Part shown: positions 22,650 through 34,790 of the stretch, in pieces
Layout of the letters: each line of letters begins with the position of its first letter
How positions within the stretch are numbered: the stretch's first letter is position 1
Source: Citrus sinensis
Lineage: Eukaryota > Streptophyta > Magnoliopsida > Sapindales > Rutaceae
Direction: 5' to 3'
Length of the DNA stretch: 64,000 bases
Assembly: GCF_022201045.2 (NCBI RefSeq)
Contig: NC_068558.1
Span: forward strand, 45,163,001 to 45,227,000
Made by a program: the position numbers and the translations under genes
Notes under the pieces: generated by a model
Databases searched by the model: none
What the model was told of the DNA's origin: nothing
The model's input: the letters and a program-made list of their open reading frames with translations, nothing else

Positions 22650-23251
22650 AGGCGGTCATCGGTAGTTTATGGCCGTCGGCTGTTATTTATATTTAACAAA
22701 TAATTAAAAAAAAATGTGGCAAGAGTGGCCCAAACGAGCGTCTCTCTACGCCATATTTGCCAAACAATATGATGCAAATAAATTTGCACAGCACATATCC
22801 ACCTAAAAACCCCAGCGCCAAACATACTCCAATTGTATTGTGCCCTTTCTTGTATTACGAGTTCAGATTTGTTTTGACTTTCAGTTTTTAGCTCACTCAA
22901 TTCCTACAGAATATCGAAAGTCAATAGAATTTCTGAATTTATTTTTAATATTATAATATAAATAGTTAATATTACAACCCTTAATTACTAATTATCTCTG
23001 AAATCATAGTAATTTTTGTTTCAAAGAGATTTTGATCTTAAAAATAATAATAATAATAATGTTATGCGTCTCGTTGCGATCACAGAAATTAATTACGAAA
23101 AAGTTACTTTACAAATCGAAAACTAGAAAATAGAGGAAAAATAAGTAAATATATAAAACTCGGGTGCTACTTTAAAAAAAAAAAGAATGTAAAACAGTAA
23201 TTTCCTGAAGTTAAAAGGCGGCACCGTGACTAGGTCGGCTTCGCTTCAATT

Positions 23252-23263
23252 TTTGGCGGCAAA
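23252..23263. promoter_or_regulatory. Overlapping double E2F-like site in PMS1 promoter
   Basis: TTTGGCGGCAAA reads as TTTGGCGG on the plus strand and TTTGCCGC on the minus strand, both fitting TTTSSCGS, about 235 bp upstream of the ATG. E2F sites drive S-phase expression of replication and repair genes in plants. The link to PMS1 control is inference from site and position. Confidence 0.5.
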
Positions 23264-23497
23264 ATCTTTGCGGTAGGGGAACTAGAACCCCATCTGTTCA
23301 TCCCTAAAACCTAACCCCTAATTGTCCTTTCGAACCTTCGAATTAACCTCGTCTTCACATCCCGTTCTCATACCTTTTTCCGGGTCTTTAATTTATTAGG
23401 GTTTGTTGCAAGATTCCGGTGATAACGTGGCGTCAGAGTATGAAGTCCATCCATTCATAATCGGTGGTGTGATCATGTTCATTGAGTTAGGGCTTCA

Positions 23498-26400
23498 ATG
23501 GACGTAGAGACCCCGACTAATTCCCCTACCATTAGGCCTATAAATAAAGGCGTCGTTCACAGAATCTGCGCCGGCCAAGTTATTAAGGACCTCTCTTCGG
23601 CGGTCAAGGAGTTAGTTGAAAACAGCTTGGACGCGGGTGCAACCAGCATCGAAATCGCTTTGAAAGAGTATGGGGAAGAGTGGTTCCAGGTCGTCGATAA
23701 TGGCTGTGGCATTTCGCCCAACAATTTCAAGGTGATTAATATTTAGTGTTTCTTTGATGTTCAATGCAATTGTGGAATGTGTATAGCCATTAACTTTTTA
23801 TCTCTGTTACAGGGTTTTGTTTTCTATTAAATTCTGGAGGACCTGTATCTGTTCCTGTGTAGTTCATTGCTTTCAGGGGAACTTGTAGAAGTTGCTGACA
23901 TTGTCATCTATTCTAAATTTTTCCTATTATTTTGTTTGCTGCAGGTTCTTGCACTTAAGCACCATACTTCTAAGTTGTCAGATTTTCCGGATTTACAGTC
24001 TCTCACCACTTTTGGATTTAGGGGAGAGGCGCTGAGTTCACTTTGTGCATTAGCGAATCTGACAGTTGAAACGAGAACTAAAAACGAGTCAGTTGCTACA
24101 CACTTGACTTTTGACCATTCGGGTTTACTAACGGCTGAAAAGAAAACAGCACGTCAAGTTGGTACCACAGTCACTGTGAAGAAATTATTCTGCAATTTAC
24201 CAGTGCGAAGCAAAGAATTCAGTCGTAACATTCGAAAAGAATATGGAAAGTTAATTTCTTTGTTGAATGTGAGTCTATCTTTCTGTAAAAACTTGCAGCA
24301 GTGCCTAGTGTTATCTTTAACAATTTGTATATATCATGACTTCAGTTTGAAATGGAGTACCGGCTAGTGAATGTGGGGTTGACAACTGGGACGTGGAGTA
24401 ATGACTTTGATGGAGATGTGGTTTGCCCGTAAAAGGGTGGTGATATATACAAATTGTTAAAGATAACATCTCCATTTTTGTGGTATAATTTTCTTCTTTG
24501 ATTTTGAAGTTCAATTGGTAGCCCATATCTCTTAGAGGTTAGAGCTGTTTTCTTATGTCAGGCCTATGCGCTTATTGCAAAAGGAGTTCGGTTTGTCTGC
24601 ACCAACACAACCGGAAAAAATGTAAAGTCTGTGGTACTTAAAACACAAGGGAGTAGTTCCCTGAAAGATAATATCATAACAGTGTTTGGCATGAATATTT
24701 ACAACTGCTTAGAGCCTGTGGCTATATGTAAATCAGACAGTTGCAAAGTTGAAGGTTTCCTTTCTAAGCCTGGACAGGGTAGTGGACGGAATTTGGGGGA
24801 TAGACAATACTTTTTTGTAAATGATCGACCTGTGGATCTGCCCAAGGTCAGCAAGCTAGTGAACGAGTTATATAAAGGTGCAAACTCACGACAATATCCC
24901 ATTGCAATTATGAATTTTATTGTCCCAACTAGAGCATGTGATGTTAATGTAACTCCTGATAAAAGAAAAGTATTCTTTTCTGATGAATGCTCCATTTTGC
25001 ATGCTCTAAGGGAGGGTTTACAGGAAATCTATTCCCCAAATAATGCCAGTTATTCTGTTAATAAAGTTGAGCAATTGATAGAACCAGAAAAGTCTGGTCC
25101 TAGTTCTGGTGCCGAATCTTGCATGTTTTTGGAACAGTTATCTCCAGATGGGAATGGATGTATTGAAATTCTGAATGAGCAGCAAATTTCTAAGGGCAAT
25201 ACTCCAAAAACAGTTGAGGTTGACACTCTGCACTCAGATGCTTTAGAAGGATTGGTTCATAGTAGTAATGAAAATGGAAAAGGGAACTTTACTTTGAAAG
25301 CACATGATGATAAAAGTGCAGATAGACTTTCAAAGTTCAATTGTATGAAATTGATTGGTCCCCACAATGTTCCAACAGAGGAAAATTGTCCATCCCCTTC
25401 AAGGGTGATGGCAAAAAACATTACTGAAGATGGTGAGTCCGATAGTCGCTCAAGATGTATTCAGTCATCACTTAACAAATTTGTAACTGTAAGTAAGCGA
25501 AAGTATGAATCTATTGCTAGACCGCTGACAGAAATGCCTCTCCTAAGAAATCAAAGCCTTCATTGTCAAATGAAGAAAAGTAATTCTGATATGGACGCTG
25601 TGGACACAAGATCCCCAGTTAGGCGTCACCTGGTTGATGATATCGCCAAGCTGAACAAGATTGAGCCATTCAAGTGTAATAAAGCAGACAAGGTCCCCAA
25701 GGAAATTGAAAACATACTTTCTTCTGAAGGCAATACTAATGAAAAACCTAGAGAGGTATGTCAATGCTTGGTTATCTCTGTTTGTTCTGTATTTTGATAC
25801 GCATTCCTGCATTATTATGTATTTAAGGTTGGCAGTTTATATGAAGATGAGCTTTGTACATGCCCCTGGCACCAGCCAATATAACTGTTACCATAAATTT
25901 TGAAGGCATCTTGCATCATCAACTTTTCTTTCACGAATAATAGTTAAGGCTAAAATTATCTCATCCAAGTAGCAACTAAAAGAGCATGTTTTTCATCTTT
26001 GTTGTCTTGTTTTTTACGTTAATGATATGCTTAGCAACAGACCCAGACATTTCATTTAGAGGGGGCTGCCTTTAATAACACCAATAATATATAAAATATG
26101 AGATTATTGAATTCACATGTACAGACAGATTAAAGTAATTTCGTTTAAAATTAAGAATATATTTTACGGATCCAGCTACAGCACAACGGGTGCACCATAC
26201 CCCTCTTTTTGGTTTTTTTTTTTTTGTTTTTGACTGCACCCCTTAATCTCTTCTGTAATTACCATTTGTTAAAGTGATTTATTTTTCCTCTTTCTTCAAC
26301 TCCTCACCTTTGCATTCTTCCCTTTTTTTTTCATTTTCAATTAAAACTGTAATCAACCAATTACAATCAATAAGATGCAACCTGATATCTTCATTGAAGC

Positions 26401-29400
26401 TACTTCTTTGTTCTCTTAAGATTCATTTGCTTTATATCACATAAACAACAATGAATTGAACTTTTTGTATAAAAGAAAATCACGTAGATATGTTTTTGTA
26501 TCCACACTTTATTTATCATCTACAATAAATTTAGGTGCTAGTAAATTGATTTTTTTTTTAATCTTTTATTATGTATCTTCTTCCCCTCTTCTCCTCCATG
26601 CATCTCTTCATTTTCTCCTTGAACAATCTAACTCTAGGGCTTTTCAATAATTGATTTATTATTATAACCACCAATAGTAAAACTCGTCTCTATTATGTCA
26701 ATGGTTTTTTTTTCTTTTAAGGTAAAAAGAATTTTAGCAAATGATCAAAGGTGAGAGTTTTAGCAAAAGTTCAAAAATCATCTTAGTTTCTATTGTCTTC
26801 GTTGATGCTTCTGACATGTTTGGTCTCTTGATTATAACTTGTGAGAGTGGGTATTGTAACATAATGATGATAAGTAGTGATTCCTGCTACGAGAATTTGG
26901 GACGGAATAGTTGGAGCAAAAGTTTTTGAACTTTGGCTTTTCTAAATTTTCAGCAAACAAGGACTGCATTATTAAAAAACATTTAAATGCATCCTTGCCC
27001 TTGAAACTACTTTTGTGTCAGATCCAATGGTGGCTTTACAAAAGGACAAAAAGAGGGGCGTGGTGTACCTGTTGCACCATAGCTAGATCCATATTTTACA
27101 GTGGAAGATTGATATCGTAGCTTTTATTTAGAAAGGTTTAACACTAAAAAGGGAGCAAAAAGGAAAACAAATTAAAGAGTATTGGTTACTTGACCTTTTT
27201 TTTAAGATTAATTTTAAAATTATTGGTATATTATTTTCTAGGGTTTTATCTCTGAAAAACTCTCTTATTTAATTGAAAGAAAAAAATTAAAGCAGTAGGG
27301 GCTTAATTAACATTTTTTTAGGGGCCTAAATGATATTTTATAGTGACTACAAGGAGAGTTTCATTTCCCTGGGGACTTTGGTCCGTGCTGGTCTTATGCA
27401 ATTAATATCATCACAAGGATATTGTACAATTTGCTCTTGCATTTCATGAATTTAGATAATAAAAAGTTGGGTCCATACACATCACTAGCACTAGAACTTA
27501 CAATTGACTGATTGAGCATTTAGGGTGCGTTTGAGATTGGGGTTCGGCAGTTGTAGTTTAAAAACTACAGCACTAAAATGTTTGGTAAACATTAGCTGCT
27601 GTAGTTTGGAAAATATGTTGATATTATTTTTCACTTGTATAATAAAAAATCTATTATATCTTTAATAATTTTTTTAAAATTATTATTTAAAATTTATATT
27701 TATTACATATTATTAATTTTTGTTTTATTGTTACAACTTTTTTTCCACAGTAGCTGTAGTTTAAAATTACAGTACCTCAATCTCAAACAAGACCTTAATA
27801 AATTTATAATTTTATATATAATCTTTTTTTTTTTTGTAAAACACACACACTCTCTTCGGATAGATATTAAAAAACCTTGCAAGTTGACTTGAAGGTAAAC
27901 CTTTATGTGCTTATCATTGATTTGTTACTCTGAATTGTACCTAAAATGTTTACATTTCTTTGTCTAATTATTTATCTACAGGAATTAGTCACTCAAGAAA
28001 AAGCCACACCTCTTTTGAATGCGCCATCAATTGTTTCATCTAGCAATGATCTCAAAAAAAATTCAGAAGACCTTTCAGTTGCAGCTTCTCATTTGCAATT
28101 TTCTGGTTCAATATTAGATGCTCCAGTGCCTTCTTCTTCTCTAGATATTTGTTCCACCTTGCAATTTAGCATTCAAGATTTGAGGAAAAGGAGGCAGCAG
28201 AGGCTGTCCATAATGCAATCTAGTTGTCATACATCTGGAAGTGTAAAGATGAGAAGGTCAACAATGTTGCAGGTTTCTTTTAGCTGGCACTAGAACTTGA
28301 TTCTGCTCTTATTCTAATTAACTTAGTTTCTTGTGTAGGTGCTTTGCTGCTGCGACACTGGAGCTTTCTCAACCAGAAAATGAGGAGCGTAAAGCAAGGG
28401 CTTTAGCTGCAGCAACTACCGAGTTGGAAAGGCTCTTTAGAAAAGAGGACTTTGGCAGAATGAAGGTGATTTATTGATCGTATATCTGCTTCTGTATCTG
28501 CACCTGTATCTGCACAAGTTTGAAGCTTGACTTCGTTTGTCCCATGTTTGCATGACTTGGTCTCTCTCTCTTTTTCTTTTTTTTGTGGGGGGGGGGGGGA
28601 GCATTTTGCTTTTTGATGTTGAAAAGCCTGTTGCCTGGAGAGAAAATCTATATTGGGAATCTATCCTTCTTAAGGATATCCACCTTGTTGTTCGGGCAGA
28701 AATAAGCGGGTCTAGTGTGTTGGGTTGGGTTTTAGTACATCAAAAAGCAAAATGGTTTTCCGTAGAAGCATCTACAAATGAAGTTTCAAATAAAAATGAT
28801 CGGTCTCCGCTGATGGTCCTAATGGTTTTCTGTACCCATCCTAGCCTTCTTGATTTTTCTGTACGCATTCCTTCAGGGATTAAGCTTTTAGCGATTTATT
28901 GGTCATTAGAAGCAGTTTCCATTTTGTAGGTGATTGGGCAGTTCAATCTTGGATTTATCATTGGGAAGTTAGACCAAGACTTATTCATTGTGGATCAGGT
29001 AAACTCTCAATGAGCTTCTGAACTACTCTTTTCCAATATTTTTGTGTTTTGTAGTATTATTGTCAAATAATAAGTTCATAAGATTGCTTTTGTGCTCACA
29101 AGTTTCTCTTGCAATTACTTGCTTCTCCTTTGTGTAGAATTCTTGATACATTTATTTTTTCATTCGCTTTCAGCATGCTGCTGATGAGAAATACAATTTC
29201 GAGCGTCTGTCTCAATCAACCGTCTTGAACCAGCAACCTTTGCTTCGGTGAGCAATTACATCTTATCTAATTGTGTATTTTGAAAATGAAGAACTTTGCA
29301 TTTCATGGAATGTCTAATTATGTGCATAGCCTCTTCTACTATGTGTTTACCAAATGTGGATCAAGAACTGTTATCATTCTTAGCCCTGACTTTACTCTCT

Positions 29401-32260
29401 CACACAAACCCACTTCACTTCAGCATTGTTTATTTAGAGAATATGCTTAACTGGTTCTACTTGTTGGCACTAGTAGTGCTGGAATGGTTTCTTTAGGCAG
29501 CGATTTTTTATTTTCCACATGCTTTTGTTATTATACTCTGATTATGGAATCATTCTTTGTGATCTCAATTTGAAACCCTGTCTCGCATTTTCTTTGCAGG
29601 CCATTGAAGTTGGATTTAACTCCCGAAGAAGAAGTTGTTGCTTCAATGCACATGGACATAATCAGGTGCTCACTTAATTTTAGGCTTCTTTCCTTCTATT
29701 CAGTTTATTGTTTTCTCCGAAACCTTTTTATGATACTGGTAAATTTCTTCTGAAATCTTTAAAACTGAAACATTTTTCCTGAACTTAGCTATATCTGTCT
29801 TGATTAGGCTAATTTGTATGTTTGTATTAGGCCCTGTTTGGTATTGTGGTTGGGCAAGCTACAGCGCTAAAATTTTTGGTAAACACTTGCTGCTATGGTT
29901 TGGAAGCTAAGTTGATTTTATCCCACACTTATATAATGAAAAACTTATATTTTTATTTATTTTTGGTCAAAATTAGTATTTGATGGTCATATTTACCACA
30001 CAAGATCAATTTTTATTTTATAGCTACAACTTTTTTCCCCACAGCAGCTGTGGCTTACAACACCTTAATACCAAATAAGGCCTTAGTTGGGAGACTTCAG
30101 TATTCTTCGGCCTGGATCCTGTTTTGGAAGAATTTTTTTTTTTTTGCCCTTGCTATTAGTTACGGAGTAATTTTAAATCCCTGCTATTGTACTTGGAGTT
30201 GTCGTTCTGTTGATGCTGCTTTGATCACACCACCTTATAGATGCGATTGCTATACTAACAGGATAAGTTTTTGAAACAAGTCCACTATTCTGATTTTATG
30301 CTATTTAGGTATTATTCATCTTTTTTGTGATTTTCATAAATTTGACTCTTCTTTTTTTTTTTGGCTTTTTTTCCCTCCCAAAATGAAAATTTCTTTCAGT
30401 TTAATGATTTTCACATGCATTCTGAATATTTAATTGCCAGGAAAAATGGATTTTCTTTGGAAGAGGATCCACATGCTCTGGCAGGGCTACGCTTTAGATT
30501 GAAAGCCGTTCCCTTCAGTAAAAAGATAACTTTTGGAGTTGAAGGTAGTCTTTGTTATCATTTTCTTTTTCCAGTATTTTAGCAGGTTTTTGGTTTGTCT
30601 TTGTTTGTGGTATATATAGATAAATCAACTCTCGTGAAGCTCAACATGAGAGTACTTTTAGGAGCAACTGACCAACAAAATGAGTGATTATTTCAGAGCT
30701 TGTCTGTATTTGCATGAAAACAAAATGGATTTATGATTTAACAGAACATCATTTTTTGGTTTTTGATCTCCTTGAGTGGCTTGGAGAAGGTGGATAGATA
30801 AAGTAATTAGTGGCAGGTACTTATTATTGATGTTTCTTAGGTTAACTGATTCCATGGCTATGTTTGGCACCCCTCTAAAGCTTGAGGAGACTGCTCCTGC
30901 ATATAGATCAATTCCTTGAAAATTTTCAACTGATATGTGATTGTAAACTGATCCATGCTAGGAGCTGCTCAACACCTCAACCCCAGTTTGTTCAAGTAGC
31001 CTAGTTGAAGTTGGCTTATAACTTTCAAATAAACCAAGTTTAAGCTGTTCCTCAGCAGTTCACTGGGTGTTACCAAGCCATTGCTTCTGGTCCAAGAGTA
31101 CAGTGGACATAAAAGTTGTGTAGGATTTACTTGTCAAAGAGAACATGAAAAGTGCAGAACCTTCTTCCTACTTCAGTTAGAAATGGTGTAGAAAGCTGAC
31201 AAAATGCAAAGAAAGCTTACATAAATTCTGATGCATACACAACCATAAATCTCTGCACTTGAATCTAGGCTAAAGACGTTTAGTGCCAGTATCATAGACT
31301 CACTTATCCATAAACCTTCAAGCTGGATGTTCACTTCTCCATGTGCAGGCCTGGTGCTTAATTCATTCTGCATGTGTAGTGTTGCTTGATGAATTTCATT
31401 AAGTACTTTGGTCAGTTGATACTTGAAAGCAGTTGCTTCAGGAGGATCTCTTGGGCATCAATGAATATGCACATTTGTGTGATATGCAGTCTTGCAGACG
31501 TAAAACTTAAGCTATTTCTCTTTTACTGAAAATGAATTCATATTTGTTACACGGTGTGGCCAAGATTTTAATTACTTGCATTTCTTTAACAGATGTTAAG
31601 GACCTGATTTCTACTCTTGCTGATAATCAAGGGGAATGCTCAATTATCAGTAGTTACAAAATGGACACTGCAGATTCTGTTTGCCCATCAAGAGTTCGTG
31701 CTATGTTGGCATCACGTGCGTGCCGATCATCTATTATGATTGGTGATGCGCTTGGAAGAAATGAGATGCAGAAGGTAACTTCTATTCTATGATATAAACT
31801 ATGAGAAACCAACTTAGATGGCTTCTAGTACTTGATGGAATATGATTATATTTCATGAATAGTTATATGTTTTCTCTTTGGGTTTTTGTTAAATATTTGA
31901 ACTATCTTTTGAATTTGTGGGTGTTCAGCGAGTTAAATCTCATGGGGTGGTAACAGAGGTTTGAGGTTCAAACCTCACTCACACTACATATTCTAATCTA
32001 TTACCTGTTTTTCTTTCTGGAATCTAAAGTCATCTCGATCTACACATTTCTGAGTGAGTTATCATTTGTGAGAACAAATAATTGAAGGGTAAAAAAGGTT
32101 ATGTAATTTTTATTTCCCCACTTGTATTTTTCAGATACTAGAGCATCTGGCAGACCTGAATTCTCCATGGAATTGCCCGCACGGCCGACCAACCATGCGT
32201 CATTTGGTTGACTTGACAACCATTCGAAAAAATATTGACGAAAATGGTGCAGGCTGTTAG
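23498..32260 (+). CDS. PMS1: DNA mismatch repair protein PMS1 (MutL homologue)
   Basis: Partner of MLH1 in the MutL-alpha heterodimer that nicks the new strand in nuclear mismatch repair. Coding exons: 23498-23731, 23945-24268, 24562-25755, 27982-28256, 28339-28465, 28930-28998, 29174-29247, 29600-29665, 30441-30544, 31593-31774, 32135-32260 (2775 nt, 924 residues; the Arabidopsis protein is about the same length). The GHKL ATPase domain shows ELVENSLDAGA, VVDNGCGIS and GFRGEALSSL. The middle linker is divergent. The C-terminal dimer and endonuclease domain shows FNLGFII, the metal-site motif DQHAADEKYNFE (from about residue 740), ACRSSIMIGD and CPHGRPTMRHL. All catalytic signatures are intact. 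Exon 4 ends at 28256 inside ATG AGA AG, not at the later CAG, since only that join gives the conserved Arg before CFAAATLELSQ. Introns 3, 8 and 9 carry mobile-element insertions. Confidence 0.97.
24310..24467. repeat. Perfect 27-bp inverted repeat in PMS1 intron 2
   Basis: The arms at 24310-24336 and 24441-24467 are exact reverse complements of one another (GTTATCTTTAACAATTTG begins the left arm). A loop of about 104 bases separates them. The whole foldback lies within the intron 24269-24561. It may be a foldback MITE or a hairpin RNA source; no flanking duplication is evident. Confidence 0.85.
26159..26167. repeat. 9-bp target duplication of intronic MULE, left copy
   Basis: ATATTTTAC is repeated exactly at 27091-27099 on the other side of the element. 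Nine bases is the typical Mutator target-duplication length. Confidence 0.8.
26168..27090. mobile_element. Nonautonomous Mutator-like element in PMS1 intron 3
   Basis: A 923-bp insertion with terminal inverted repeats of roughly 45 bases. The left end runs GGATCCAGCTACAGCACAAC, and the reverse complement of the right end runs GGATCTAGCTATGGTGCAAC, both continuing into CACC and CCCCTCTTTTTG. It is flanked by the exact 9-bp duplication ATATTTTAC. The interior is AT-rich with no transposase. The element lies between coding exons 3 and 4 of PMS1, away from both splice sites. Confidence 0.82.
27523..27794 (+). mobile_element. Tourist-like MITE, copy A (PMS1 intron 3)
   Basis: A 272-bp element flanked by TTA on both sides (27520-27522 and 27795-27797), the target site of PIF/Harbinger elements. 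Ends are GGGTGCGTTTGAGATTGGGG and, reversed, GGTCTTGTTTGAGATTGAGG. The interior carries CACTTGTATAATAAAAAAT and TATCTTTAATAATTTT, shared with copies at 45395 and 57200. No coding capacity. Confidence 0.82.
29830..30082 (+). mobile_element. Tourist-like MITE, copy B (PMS1 intron 8)
   Basis: A 253-bp element with TTA at both borders (29827-29829 and 30083-30085). Ends are GGCCCTGTTTGGTATTG and, reversed, GGCCTTATTTGGTATTAAGG. The subterminal GCTACAGCGCTAAAAT and TTGGTAAACACT words match copy A, but the interior has diverged. It lies between PMS1 coding exons 8 and 9. Confidence 0.78.
30862..31078. mobile_element. Possible MITE in PMS1 intron 9
   Basis: Facing ends of the type TTTGGCACCCCTCT (left) and GGGTGTTACCAAGC (right), with subterminal words around CAGTTC and GAGGAG, suggest a short inverted-repeat element. 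The target duplication is not clear and the borders are approximate. Confidence 0.35.
31920..32010 (+). repeat. tRNA-like SINE head remnant in PMS1 intron 10
   Basis: AGCGAGTTAAATCTCATGGG followed by GAGGTTCAAACCTC resembles a Pol III A-box and B-box pair as in SINE heads. No A-tail or target duplication is visible, so this is at best a truncated relic. Confidence 0.4.
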
Positions 32261-33738
32261 ATTTATAAGGACCTTTCAGTTATTTCTTTAGGAGCTGATG
32301 CAGAGTTGCGGACTTAACTTATTTATCAGTAAACCTTTTCCTTTTCCAGTGCATATTTTAAGGAATCCTTACTAGGTACCAACTCTTTATAGCAATGTAT
32401 CTGTCCAGTTACATGCACTACATGTACATAAGATGTTCCTTTATGGGTTCGCTTAATGAATATTGAAAAGTCATAGTGAACTTTTGCTGATACTTTGGAC
32501 TGGAGACATTGTTGTAAATAGCCACAGTACTTGTGGCGGTTAAGCTTATTTGCTGGAGGAGGCCATGGTCCACGATTGGAGCCTCTCTCACCTTTTTTCG
32601 AGGCTCGGTTGGTATTTGCATTTTTTTGGAACCCTTGTGATTTATGAATGCAGTGTGTATTGTTATGTTTCTAAGGGGCAGCTACCTCTGTCAATAGCAC
32701 ATTTATTTTTATTTGTTTGGGAGAATTAGAATATTGGGAGAGCTGTTGCTTATGATTCGGAATTGATGAGAATAGGAACATGCTGGAGCGCATTTCATTG
32801 AACAGGGAAATGCTGTCTCAAACTCCCATCTGGTCATGAATTTACTCCATTGGTTTGTACATATGAGATATGTAATTATGTAATTATGTAATTGGTTAAC
32901 AAAATGAGTAAATGACAATTAAGGCATCTAGGGTCAGTAATCAAGTAAACTAGAACTTATTATGAGGTCTCTTTAAAGGAATTACAAAGACAACAGTTTG
33001 GACGTCCAACCAAAGGACAATTTTTTTTTTTAATTAAAGAGTAAGTAAAGGAGTTTTTTTTTTTTTTTTAGAAGGATGAAATTGAATCCAGCAATTTTTT
33101 TTCTTTATGTTTATGTTTATTATTAGAACTATTTTATTTATTTCGTCTTTCTATTGTATAATCATTTTAAGTCTCCGACAGTTTAAATTTTTCTTCTATC
33201 TCTGCCATCGTTTTTTTTTTCTTTTAGCATAAATTATCGTTTCATATTTTTGTCTATTATAATAATTCTAAATATTTCACTGGCAACTCATGCACCCAAT
33301 AAAAAGTAATTACTGGGACTCAACTTTACTTCTGATAGGAGTTTATTTGGCTCCTCTTGCCTTGGGGATAGAATAGATTTTTTTTCAGTATTAAGTGAGG
33401 GTCGTTGTTCGTGCTCTAATTGCTTTTTAATTGTAAATATTAGTAGAATTTTGATTGTAAAATACCAGTATTTAAAAAAAAAAATCACTTCAAGAACTGT
33501 TAACTTTTATTTTAAAGATGCAATGGTGAAAATTCTCGTAGATTTAATGGGCGGCACAATATTTTTTTTATTTGCACTTTTCCATGCTGAATTATTTTTC
33601 TCTTATGTTTTGATAGGTCAAAGCAGTAGTGAAGTTGAAAATTTTTGAAAATACACATTAAATCCATTTGCACTTTGATTACACTGGGGAGGGAAGGAAA
33701 GGTGAAGTGCGTGAAAGAAATAAAACATGGCAATTTAA

Positions 33739-34225
33739 GGGTAATTATTCACCGACCACTTATTTTTTTAGGCTTTTTTAAAAATAGATCATTCTTTTTT
33801 TTTTTTTGGCTGAATTCCACCTGAAGTTACATTTCTTTGCACCTGTGCACTTTCGTTTGGAGACGACGCCATAGGGGCAAATTGGTCATTTCACTGGTGC
33901 AGCCCCCAAAACAACGTCGTTTTGCAACTTTGATTAGAGAAAACGGAAAAATAGTCCAGAGTAGAGCAAACAACGAGAATATCTATTATTTGTTCACACA
34001 TTGGGTGACCCACCATGCATGAAGAACTGGTAAAGAATTGTAATTTTTTGGTTGGGGGCAAAATAGTCATTTGTACAAGATTTAGTTAGTTTTCTTAACA
34101 TTCTCTAGACGGAAGTGGACATGTGCAAAAAATGTAATTTTAAGTGGAATTCAGCCAAAAAAAAAAGAATTATGTATTTTTGAAAAAGTTCGAAAAAAAT
34201 AAGTGGTCAATGGATAATTTCTGTA
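33739..34225. mobile_element. Mutator-type MITE with long inverted repeats upstream of LSM4
   Basis: Terminal inverted repeats of about 130 bases (33739-33868 and 34098-34225) share GACCACTTATTTTTTT, GGCTGAATTCCAC and TTGCAC words in reverse complement. AATTTAA flanks both sides (33732-33738 and 34226-34232), possibly the core of an 8-9 bp duplication now mutated. The left end begins GGGTAATTATT, like the start of the Pack-MULE at 43889 (GGGTAATTTTC), hinting at one superfamily. The interior is non-coding. Confidence 0.72.
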
Positions 34226-34618
34226 AATTTAATAATAAAAATTTTAAGTAAAAGAGGTGTACAAAATTGCTGGGTTAAACTATCCTCACCGTGGAATTAT
34301 TCTTCCTCTTTTTTTTTTCTTTTTTTTTTTTCCAAAGTAAAATGAAAACTAACTTTACATATTTTAAGTTTTTAACTTGGACGTTGCATATTATCGTAAC
34401 TAAAAAGGATATGTTACCAATTAACATTATGTAAAAAGTGCGGGGTACGTAAATAATTATAGATTAGTATGTTTTGACGGTAGCGGTGGCATAGTGACGC
34501 GGTGACTACCGTGCTCAACAAAAACCCGCTCGATCCGTTTTAAGCGAAAGGGAGAGATCGAATTTGCGAAGCCGCCTTCAGTTCTTCTTCTCTCCTCGAG
34601 TGATTGAAGTATAGTTGC

Positions 34619-34626
34619 TAGGGTTT
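34619..34626. promoter_or_regulatory. Telo-box in LSM4 leader region
   Basis: TAGGGTTT (reverse AAACCCTA), about 165 bp upstream of the ATG. Telo-boxes are frequent in promoters of plant translation and RNA-processing genes. Confidence 0.45.
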
Positions 34627-34790
34627 TGAACTGGAGTAGCTGAAATTGTAATACACTTACTTTTATGCGAGATTCGGAAGCTTTGTTGAAGCCGTTTCGT
34701 AATCGTTCTGACTTTTGACTTTCCTTGCAGGTTTTTTTTTTTTTTTTTTTTAATTTCTGCGGGGTTTAGTTTTCTCGTGCCCTAGAAATC

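Larger units (their letters stand above)
21261..23497. other. Spacer between thiamin pyrophosphokinase and PMS1
   Basis: No gene is supported. A 34-bp tandem repeat lies at 21447-21514 (GATCTCTCSCTTAGGTCG core). A CA/TA microsatellite lies near 21720-21743. The segment 22080-22310 contains a 66-codon frame and is less AT-rich, but I recognise nothing in it. The last 300 bases form the PMS1 promoter. Confidence 0.45.
32261..34790. other. Spacer between PMS1 and LSM4
   Basis: The first few hundred bases are probably PMS1 3' UTR. Then comes AT-rich sequence with T-tracts and a Mutator-type MITE (33739-34225). From about 34480 the DNA is less AT-rich and leads into the LSM4 leader, with a telo-box at 34619-34626. 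No gene is seen. Confidence 0.5.

Noticed and set aside
28537..28929. 130-codon frame in a PMS1 intron
   Set aside because: It overlaps a G-tract, ends at the splice acceptor before exon 6, and has no similarity to the MutL family; coding exons on both sides join in frame without it.
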